Positions 1 to 7,362 of a DNA stretch of 10,098 nt are shown piece after piece; position 1 is the first letter of the stretch; each line of letters begins with the position of its first letter. Made by a program: the position numbers and the translations under genes. Source of the stretch: DATMER01 sp036277235 (GTDB taxonomy: Bacteria > Acidobacteriota > Thermoanaerobaculia > Multivoradales > UBA5704); assembly GCA_036277235.1 (NCBI GenBank), contig DASUNJ010000372.1:1-10098 (forward strand), given 5' to 3'. The notes below the pieces were generated by a model, which did not search any database, was not told where the DNA came from, and saw nothing but the letters and a program-made list of their open reading frames with translations.

Positions 1-1005
<1,005 letters not shown>

Positions 1006-1009
<4 letters not shown>

Positions 1010-2907
1010 GGCGCCTCCGCTCCCGCCGCGGCAGCCTGGACGGGCCGGGCGGATGCCCCTGGCTGGATGGCTGGCAGCTCCACCGTGATCGTCGTGCCGC
1101 CGCCCGGCCGGGAGTCCACGTCCAGCCTCCCGCCGTGCTCCTGGACGATCCGGTAGACGATGGCCATGCCGATGCCCGTGCCGCCGTCGAAGAACGACTG
1201 GAAGGGATGGAACAGGTTGGCCCTTTGCTCCTCGGTCATGCCGCGCCCCGTGTCGATGACCTGCATTCGGTAGTGCTCATCCGTCAGCTTGCCCACGATC
1301 GTGAGCGTGCCGCCGCCGGGCATGGCGCGCAGGGAGTTGCGCGCCAGGTTCCAGAAGATCTGGCTCACCTGGTCGGGATCCGCGATCACGGAGGCCGAGG
1401 GCGGATCGAGCTTCACCGCGATCCGGTGGCGCTCGGAGACCTCGGCGCTGTTGCGGAGGAGCTCGCAGTTCTCGGCCAGCAGCCGCGCAATGTCGAAAGG
1501 CTGCAGGGAGCCTTCCCGCGGCCGCGCGAAGCGCAGGAAGCCCTTGATGGTGCGGTCCAGGCGCTGGCTCTCCTTGAGCAGGATCTCGATCAGCTTGCGC
1601 TGCGACGGGGTGGCGTTCGGCGCGCTCGACAGCATCTGCACCGAGCCCGAGATGGCGGCGAGCGGGTTGCCGATCTCGTGCGCCAGGCCGGCCGCGAGCT
1701 CGCCGACGGCGGCCATGCGGTCCTTGATCCGCAGCTCGCCCTCGAGCTTCCGCCAGCGGCTGAAGTCCTGGAAGATGACGATGAACCCGCGGTGGCGGCC
1801 GTCGGCGTCGTTGAGCTGCGAGATCGAGAAGCCAATGTTGCGAGTATCGCGGGTATCGCGGGTATCGCGGGTATCGCGGGTGTCGCCTCCGCGCTCCATC
1901 TCGGTCTCGGCGCGCAGCGTGCGCTTGCTCTCGCTGGCCGCGGTCAGCTCGCTCCAGCGCTCGGGAGAAAACAGCCCCGACTCGCGGATCGGCCGTCCCA
2001 CCAGCTCCTCCAGGGGCCGCTCCAGGATGCTCAGCCCGGCCTGGTTGATGCTGGTGATCACCCCCTCCAGGTCGGTGGTGATCAGGCCGCTGCTGATCGA
2101 TTCGATGACGTCGCGGTGAACGACCTCGAGGTCGGCGAGGTGCTCCCGCTTCTCCTCCAGCTCGCGCTCCGCCCGGGCGACGTTGTGCGCCAGGTAGGAA
2201 GTGAGCAGCGCCACGCCGTAGAAGCCGAAGCAGTGCACCGCCAGGCCATAGGCGAGCCGGAAGACCGGCACCGTCTCCGGAGAGCCCGGAGGCAGCGGGA
2301 TCCGGTGGAAGTACAGGCCGAGCACCAGCCCGGCATAGAGGACGTTCGCGGCCGAAGCCACCGTGATGCCGGCGCGGCGGCGCAGCAGCGTCGAGGCCAC
2401 GGCGATGACGATCAGGTAGAGCATCGAGAACGGGCTCTCGATGCCTCCCAGGTAGTAGACCAGGGCCGTGATGAGCAGCAGGTCGCCGAAGAACTGGATG
2501 TAGGCCTGGGCCGTCGGCCGGCGGCGGAGGATGCGCAGCAGGGCGATGTAGACCAGGGTGGCGGCGAAGGTCAGGCCGCCGAGGCGGAAGACCACCTCCG
2601 GCCGCAGCATCTCGGGCTCGGGGGGCGGCGCGGGCGGACCCATCAGGAGCGGCCCCGATGTCTGGGGAACCGGCTGGGGAGCCGTCTGGGGAGCCGCCTG
2701 GGGAGCCGGCGACTCCGTCGGTTCGGGCGATTGCGCCGGCTCCGGCGTCGGGGCCGGGGTGGTGATGATGGGCGGAAGGCTCCCGTCCACCTGGGGTGGC
2801 GGCGACGTGGGACCGATCTGCAGCAGGGCGTAGGGGATCAGCACGCTGCCGATCGCCACGACCCGGACGGCGATGTACCACCGGAGCTGGTTGGTGAGGT
2901 TTGACAT
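1006..2907 (-). CDS. pilS: PilS-type membrane sensor histidine kinase with PAS domain
   Basis: Inner-membrane sensor kinase of 633 residues, predicted to phosphorylate the overlapping regulator gene product and so tune pilin expression. Order: membrane helix 1 (about 10-31), an unusual proline-rich loop (32-103), five more helices (about 105-125, 136-156, 158-175, 179-200, 217-240), a short linker helix, a PAS domain (about 265-385), then HisKA with H410 in the H-box GLAHEIGNP. The ATPase part has an N-box with N520 and N524, G1 IDTGRG (551-556) and G2 GTGIGM (576-581), so it looks catalytically intact. Six helices followed by PAS and kinase match PilS. The frame is open upstream to 3015, but that extension runs through the end of pilC and is compositionally odd; MSNLTNQLRW is the natural start although no clear Shine-Dalgarno precedes it. 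Odd points are the DTR repeat at 342-356 and the APQ repeat at 68-83. Confidence 0.92.
1841..1885. repeat. 9-bp tandem repeat (5 copies) inside pilS
   Basis: Five head-to-tail copies of CGGGTATCG on the plus strand. The outer copies each differ by one base (CGAGTATCG first, CGGGTGTCG last). In pilS they encode five DTR tripeptides (residues 342-356), placed just before the PAS strand GFSISQL. The unit is a multiple of three, so copy-number change would alter protein length without a frameshift. Confidence 0.9.
2661..2708. repeat. 12-bp tandem repeat (4 copies) inside pilS
   Basis: Four consecutive 12-bp units matching NCTGGGGAGCCG on the plus strand; the first unit has AACCG in place of AGCCG. 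They encode the tetrapeptides APQA, APQT, APQP and VPQT (pilS residues 68-83) inside the proline-rich loop between the first two membrane helices. The unit preserves frame. Confidence 0.8.
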
Positions 2908-2926
2908 GAAGGCGCCGCGGAACCGA

Positions 2927-2953
2927 GAGGCGGCGGGAAGAGCCCGCCGCCTC
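2927..2953 (-). other. Perfect 11-bp hairpin between pilC and pilS
   Basis: GAGGCGGCGGG (2927-2937) and CCCGCCGCCTC (2943-2953) are exact reverse complements around a 5-base loop. The hairpin lies wholly in the 55-bp gap between the pilC stop and the pilS start, 19 bases ahead of the pilS ATG. No T-run follows on the minus strand, so it is not a textbook intrinsic terminator. It could act as an mRNA stability or processing element, a partial terminator or a translation control structure that sets pilSR apart from pilTC. The structure is seen; the role is inferred. Confidence 0.6.
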
Positions 2954-2962
2954 CCCTCTAAA

Positions 2963-4168
2963 CTACCCGATCTGACTGAGGATCGAGTAGAGCGGCAGGT
3001 ACATGGCGGCCACAATGGTGCCGATGATCGCGCCCAGGACCGTGATCATGAGCGGCTCGATCAGCTTCATCAGGCCCGACACGGCCGTGTCGACCTCGTC
3101 CTCGTAGAAATCCGCGATCTTGGAGAGCATCTGGTCGAGCGCGCCGGTCTGCTCGCCGACGTTGATCATCTGCACCACCATCGCCGGGAACACCTTGGTG
3201 TCCGCCAGCGGCTCGCTGATCGTCTTGCCCTCCTCGACGCTCTTGCGCACCGCCATGACCGCGTCCTCGATGATCGCGTTGCCCGACGTCTTGGCCGTGA
3301 TCTCCAGGCCGTCGAGGATGGGCACGCCCGAGGCGGTCAGGGTCGCGAGGGTGCGGCAGAAGCGGGCCACCGCGATCTTGCGCAGCAGCATGCCGATGAC
3401 CGGGACCTTCAGCAGCATGCCGTCGATGACGCGCCGCCCCCGGTAGGTCTTGTGGTAGCGCTGGAGCGCGATGAAGCCGGCGAACAGCACGGCGAAGATG
3501 AAGATGAAGTAGCGGCCGATGAAGTTGCTGGCCGCGATCACGATGCGCGTGAGGATGGGCATCTCGCCGCCCAGGCCCGCGAAGAGTTGGGCGAATACCG
3601 GGATGACCTTCCACAGGATGATGAACACCACGCCGGCCGCGATGACGATGACCGCCACCGGGTAGATCAGGGCCGACTTCACCTGGCTGTTCAGCTTCAC
3701 CGCCTTCTCGATGTAGGTCGAGAGGCGCTGGAGGATGATGTCGAGGATACCGCCCGCCTCGCCGGCCGCCACCATGTTGACGAACAGGTTGTCGAACGCC
3801 TTGGGGTGCTTGCGCATGGCGTCGGCGATCGAGGAGCCGGACTCCACGTCGCTGCGCACGTCGTTGATGATCGCCGCGAAAGTGCGGTTCTCCTCCTGGC
3901 TGCCCAGGATCTCCAGGCACTGCACGAGGGGAAGGCCGGCGTCGAGCATCACCGAGAACTGGCGGGTGAAGATGGCGATGCGCTTGCGGCTGACGTTGGT
4001 GGGCATGCGTGGGAGAAGCTTGAACTCCCGGCCGCGCTCGCGCAGGTTGATGACCTGGATGCGCTGGCGCCGCAGCACGGCGGCGGCGGCGTCGCGGGAG
4101 TCGGCCAGCAGGACTCCCTCCTGCGTCTGGCCGGTGGGGTTGCGGCCTTTCCATTCAAAGCTGGGCAT
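2963..4168 (-). CDS. pilC: Type IV pilus inner-membrane assembly platform protein PilC (GspF family)
   Basis: Polytopic inner-membrane protein of 401 residues, the usual family length, which forms the platform on which the assembly and retraction ATPases act. The N-terminal stretch MPSFEWKGRN with the following GQTQEGVL segment is typical of PilC/GspF. Two homologous T2SSF domains follow. The first (about 65-190) carries FTRQFSVMLDAGLPLVQ and the VAAGEAGGILD motif; the second (about 270-395) carries FCRTLATLTASGVPILDGL and INVGEQTGALDQML. Membrane segments lie at about 167-190, 215-235 and 370-395. AAGGAG (4176-4181) sits 7 bases before the ATG, inside the end of pilT, and only 3 bp separate the pilT stop from this start, so the two are surely co-transcribed. 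GspF of a type II secretion system is the alternative, but adjacency to PilT, which type II systems lack, makes PilC the better call. Confidence 0.95.
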   Translation of the reverse strand: MPSFEWKGRNPTGQTQEGVLLADSRDAAAAVLRRQRIQVINLRERGREFKLLPRMPTNVSRKRIAIFTRQFSVMLDAGLPLVQCLEILGSQEENRTFAAIINDVRSDVESGSSIADAMRKHPKAFDNLFVNMVAAGEAGGILDIILQRLSTYIEKAVKLNSQVKSALIYPVAVIVIAAGVVFIILWKVIPVFAQLFAGLGGEMPILTRIVIAASNFIGRYFIFIFAVLFAGFIALQRYHKTYRGRRVIDGMLLKVPVIGMLLRKIAVARFCRTLATLTASGVPILDGLEITAKTSGNAIIEDAVMAVRKSVEEGKTISEPLADTKVFPAMVVQMINVGEQTGALDQMLSKIADFYEDEVDTAVSGLMKLIEPLMITVLGAIIGTIVAAMYLPLYSILSQIG

Positions 4169-4171
4169 CGC

Positions 4172-5290
4172 TTAACTCCTTGCCGCTGCGCCGTCGGCCC
4201 CGACGTTGGGGTTCAGCGAAGCGGGACCGCGCGCGATGATCTCCTGCAGCTCGTCGGGCAGCGACGACCGCGACAGAGCCGTCTCCAGGGTGATCATGCG
4301 CTTGAAGTAGAGAGAGGCCAGGGACTGGTTGAACGTCTGCATCCCGTATTTGGCCTGGCCGGTCTGCATCATGCCGTAGATCTGGTGTACCTTGTCCTCG
4401 CGGATCAGGTTGCGGATGGCCGAGCTGGGGATGAGGATCTCCATGGCCATCACGCGGCCCTTGCCGCCCGCCCGCGGCAGGAGGGTCTGGCAGAGGATCC
4501 CCTCCAGCACGAGCGAGAGCTGGGCCCGGATCTGACCCTGCTGGTGGGCCGGGAACACGTCGATGATGCGGTTGATCGACTGCGCCGCCGAGTTCGTGTG
4601 CAGGGTGGCGAAGGTGAGGTGGCCGGTCTCGGCGATGCGCAGCGCGGACTCGATGGTCTCCAGGTCGCGCATCTCGCCGATGAGGACGACGTCGGGGTCC
4701 TGCCGCAGGGCCGAGCGCAGGGCGTTGGCGAAGCCGTGCGTGTCGGCGTGTACCTCGCGCTGGTTGACTAGGCACTTCTTGTGCGAGTGCAGGAACTCGA
4801 CCGGGTCCTCGATGGTGATCATGTGCTCGCTGCGCTCGCGGTTGACCTTGTCGAGCATGGCGGCGAGGGTGGTGGACTTGCCCGAGCCGGTCGGGCCGGT
4901 GACCAGGATGAGCCCGCGCGGCTTGTCGCACAGCTTCTCGATGATGGCCGGCAGGCCCAGCTCCTTGAACCCCTTGATCTCGAAGGGGATCTGCCGGAAC
5001 ACGGCGGCGATGGCGCCGCGCTGGTGGAAGATGTTCGCCCGGAAGCGCGCCAGTCCCTTGATGCCGAAGGAGAGGTCGATCTCCAGGTCCTCCTCCAGGC
5101 GGTGTTTCTGGTTGTCCGTCAGGATGGAGTAGGCGAGCTGCTTGGTCTCGGAGGGCGTCATCGCCGGATAGGTGAGCGGCCGCAGGCCGCCGTCCACCCG
5201 GATCTGCGGCGCGGAGTTCGTGGTGATGTGAAGGTCGGACCCCCCTTGGCCCACCATCTCCTTGAGAAGCTGGTTCAACGTCGGCGGCAC
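4172..5290 (-). CDS. pilT: Type IV pilus retraction ATPase PilT
   Basis: Cytoplasmic hexameric secretion-superfamily ATPase of 372 residues that powers pilus depolymerisation, hence twitching motility, DNA uptake and surface sensing. An N-terminal PAS-like domain (about 1-100) starts with LNQLLKEMV and GSDLHIT. The catalytic core has Walker A GPTGSGKS (132-139), Asp box ITIEDPVEF (158-166), Walker B VVLIGEMRD (201-209) with E206, and a His box around H224 and H231. The C-terminal AIRNLIRE motif (291-298), characteristic of PilT and needed for retraction, separates it from PilB and GspE. Translation starts at GTG (5290), supported by AGGGGG at 5298-5303 with 7-base spacing. It is the first gene of the minus-strand pil operon. 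The short tail after ARG (354 on) is variable in the family. PilU is a less likely alternative, given that this is the only such ATPase here and it sits beside pilC. Confidence 0.96.
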   Translation of the reverse strand: MPPTLNQLLKEMVGQGGSDLHITTNSAPQIRVDGGLRPLTYPAMTPSETKQLAYSILTDNQKHRLEEDLEIDLSFGIKGLARFRANIFHQRGAIAAVFRQIPFEIKGFKELGLPAIIEKLCDKPRGLILVTGPTGSGKSTTLAAMLDKVNRERSEHMITIEDPVEFLHSHKKCLVNQREVHADTHGFANALRSALRQDPDVVLIGEMRDLETIESALRIAETGHLTFATLHTNSAAQSINRIIDVFPAHQQGQIRAQLSLVLEGILCQTLLPRAGGKGRVMAMEILIPSSAIRNLIREDKVHQIYGMMQTGQAKYGMQTFNQSLASLYFKRMITLETALSRSSLPDELQEIIARGPASLNPNVGADGAAARS

Positions 5291-5421
5291 GGCAGAACCC
5301 CCTGAAAAGCGAAATCTTGCACTACTCGTTAGATCTGCGGGGGAGTGTACACCAGTAAGGGAATAGATGAAAGGGTATGGGTTGGGAGAGGGAGCCCCAC
5401 CCTCTGATATCGTCCCTGGCG
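5291..5421. promoter_or_regulatory. Divergent intergenic region between pilT and the ABC exporter
   Basis: This 131-bp gap must hold the promoter of the pil operon (leftward) and probably that of the exporter (rightward), unless the latter starts at 5377. A perfect 8-bp palindrome GTGTACAC lies at 5345-5352, in a position where an operator could affect both directions. A weak leftward -10-like TACACT (5349 down to 5344) overlaps it, with no convincing -35 hexamer. No sigma-54 GG-N10-GC element was found. Promoter presence is inferred from gene layout; no strong consensus is visible. Confidence 0.4.
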
Positions 5422-7314
5422 ATGAGCGAGCCCGACGCCCAGCACGAAGAAGAGGCCCTCGGCAAGGCGTACGACGCCCGGCTGATGAAGCGCCTGCTCG
5501 GCTACCTCCGGCCCTACCGGGGGATGACCGTCGGCGCCATTGCGCTGATCTTCCTCTCGTCGGCGCTCCAACTCGTCGGCCCCCTGGCCTTCGCCGTCTC
5601 CCTCGACCTCTTCATCCGGCCCGGAGGGGACCCCGGCAAGCTCTCCGGTGTGAGCGCCTGGGTGCGGGACGCCCTGCTCGCCCGCGGGATCGAGCCGGCG
5701 ACCGTGGCCGTCCAGGGGATCCAGGCCGTGGCCCTGATCTATCTCGTGTCCCTGGTGCTCACCTTCCTCGTGCTCTACGCCGAGGGGTATGTGATGCAGC
5801 TCATGGGGCAGTACATCATGAACGACATGCGCCGGCAGATCTTCGGGCACCTGCAGCGCCTGCCGATCTCCTACTACGACCGCAACCCCATCGGCCGGCT
5901 CGTCACCCGGGTGACCACGGACGTGGACGCCCTCAACGAGCTGTTCGCGGCCGGCATCGTGGCGATCCTGGGCGACGTGCTGCTGCTCGCCGGCATCGTG
6001 GGGGTGCTCTTCTGGCTCGACTGGCGGCTGGCGGTGGTGGCGTTTTCGATCGTGCCGCTGCTGCTGATGCTGACCTCCTGGTTCAAGGCGCGGGCGCGGG
6101 CGAGCTTCCGCGAGGTGCGGGTCAAGATCGCGCGCATCAACTCCTTTCTCCAGGAACACATCACCGGCATGCCGATCGTCCAGCTCTTCAACCGGGAGGA
6201 GCGGGCCTGGCGGGAGTTCGAGGAGATCAACGACGCCCATCGCGACGCCAACGTCCGCGGCATCTTCTACTACGCGGTCTTCTATCCCGGGGTGGAGCTG
6301 ATCACCGCGCTGGGGATCGGCCTGATCCTCTGGTTCGGCGGCGGCCGGGTGATCTCGGGGATGATCTCGATCGGCGCGCTGATCGCCTTCCTCCAGTACG
6401 CCCAGCGCTTCTACCAGCCGCTGGCGGACCTGTCGGAGAAGTACAACATCCTGCAGGGCGCCATGGCCTCCTCGGAGCGCATCTTCGGGCTCCTGGACAC
6501 GCCGGTGTCGATCGTCTCGCCGCCGGACGCCTACGCGCCCGAACGGGTGCGGGGCGCGATCGAGTTCGACCGCGTCCGGTTCTCCTACAAGGAGGACGAG
6601 CCGGTGCTCAAGGGGATCTCGTTCCGGGTGGAGCCCGGGGAGACGCTGGCGGTCGTCGGCCACACGGGAGCAGGCAAGAGCACGCTGGCGAACCTCCTCC
6701 TCCGCTTCTACGACGTCGACAGCGGCTCGGTGCGGGTGGACGGCATCGACGTCAAGGATTGGGACCTCCCCCGCCTGCGCCGGAGCGTGGCCATGGTGCT
6801 CCAGGACGTCTTCCTCTTCTCCGGCACCGTCGGTGCGAACATCCGTCTCGGGGAGGAGAGCATCGACGACGAGCGCCTGCGCTGGGCGGCCGGGGAGGTC
6901 CACGCCCTGCCCTTCATCGAGCGTCTGCCGGGAGGCTTCGAGTCGCCGGTGCGGGAGCGCGGAGCGGGTCTCTCGGTCGGCCAGAAGCAGCTCATCGCCT
7001 TTGCGAGGGCGCTCGCCTTCGACCCGAGCATCCTGATCCTGGACGAGGCCACCTCCTCGATCGACACGGAGACCGAGCAGCTCATCCAGAAGGCGCTGGA
7101 CCGCCTGCTCGTCAACCGCACCAGCATCGTGATCGCCCACCGCCTTTCCACGATCCAGAAGGCGGACCGCATCCTCGTCATGCACAAGGGAGAGATCCGC
7201 GAGATGGGCACCCACCAGGAGCTGCTGGCCCTGCGCGGCATCTACTACCGGCTCTACCTGCTGCAGTACAAGGACCAGGAGCTCGAGCGGCGGGAGCGGG
7301 TGGCGGCGGGGTAG
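5422..7314 (+). CDS. Half-size ABC exporter (membrane domain fused to ATPase), MdlB/MsbA-like
   Basis: Inner-membrane ATP-driven exporter subunit of 630 residues working as a dimer; the substrate (lipid, drug or peptide) cannot be told from sequence. The type I exporter membrane domain (about 25-345) has helices near 35-60, 103-120, 175-197, 203-220 and 288-306. The nucleotide-binding domain (about 378-615) has Walker A GHTGAGKS (413-420), Q-loop Q461, signature LSVGQ (517-521), Walker B ILILDE with catalytic E542, D-loop SSID (545-548) and H-loop H573. All catalytic residues are present, so a homodimer could be active. LSVGQ in place of LSGGQ occurs in the MdlB/YheH-like half-transporters, some of which pair with a second half that is not seen here. 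The start is uncertain: ATG 5422 gives a typical hydrophilic N-terminus, while ATG 5377 would add 15 residues; neither has a well-spaced Shine-Dalgarno. It is transcribed away from pilT and followed after 48 bp by the phosphoesterase gene. Confidence 0.93.
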   Translation: MSEPDAQHEEEALGKAYDARLMKRLLGYLRPYRGMTVGAIALIFLSSALQLVGPLAFAVSLDLFIRPGGDPGKLSGVSAWVRDALLARGIEPATVAVQGIQAVALIYLVSLVLTFLVLYAEGYVMQLMGQYIMNDMRRQIFGHLQRLPISYYDRNPIGRLVTRVTTDVDALNELFAAGIVAILGDVLLLAGIVGVLFWLDWRLAVVAFSIVPLLLMLTSWFKARARASFREVRVKIARINSFLQEHITGMPIVQLFNREERAWREFEEINDAHRDANVRGIFYYAVFYPGVELITALGIGLILWFGGGRVISGMISIGALIAFLQYAQRFYQPLADLSEKYNILQGAMASSERIFGLLDTPVSIVSPPDAYAPERVRGAIEFDRVRFSYKEDEPVLKGISFRVEPGETLAVVGHTGAGKSTLANLLLRFYDVDSGSVRVDGIDVKDWDLPRLRRSVAMVLQDVFLFSGTVGANIRLGEESIDDERLRWAAGEVHALPFIERLPGGFESPVRERGAGLSVGQKQLIAFARALAFDPSILILDEATSSIDTETEQLIQKALDRLLVNRTSIVIAHRLSTIQKADRILVMHKGEIREMGTHQELLALRGIYYRLYLLQYKDQELERRERVAAG

Positions 7315-7347
7315 GGAAATCGGACGGCTCGTACGTCCTATTAGAGC

Positions 7348-7354
7348 GGAGGTG
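7348..7354 (+). promoter_or_regulatory. Strong ribosome binding site for the phosphoesterase gene
   Basis: GGAGGTG lies 8 bases upstream of ATG 7363. It fixes the start of the following gene and makes the lipoprotein signal sequence begin exactly at this ATG. No promoter was recognised in the 48-bp gap, so the gene may be read through from the ABC exporter. Confidence 0.75.
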
Positions 7355-7362
7355 CTCCCCGC

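Noticed and set aside
1841..1885. Tandem repeat as a CRISPR or non-coding satellite
   Set aside because: The units are 9 bp without spacers and lie in frame within the kinase gene.
2908..3015. N-terminal extension of pilS by 36 residues
   Set aside because: It overlaps the end of pilC out of frame and is compositionally odd; the conserved-looking PilS start is at 2907.
2873..4771. Plus-strand 632-codon frame opposite pilC and pilT
   Set aside because: Its translation is His/Asp/Arg-rich and antisense to two conserved pil genes; no domain is visible.
5291..5421. Sigma-54 promoter for the pil operon
   Set aside because: No GG-N10-GC core with proper flanks was found on either strand.
7322..7338. 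Hairpin GGACG/CGTCC between the exporter and the phosphoesterase
   Set aside because: The stem is only 5 bp with a 7-base loop and no T-run follows, too weak to call a terminator.
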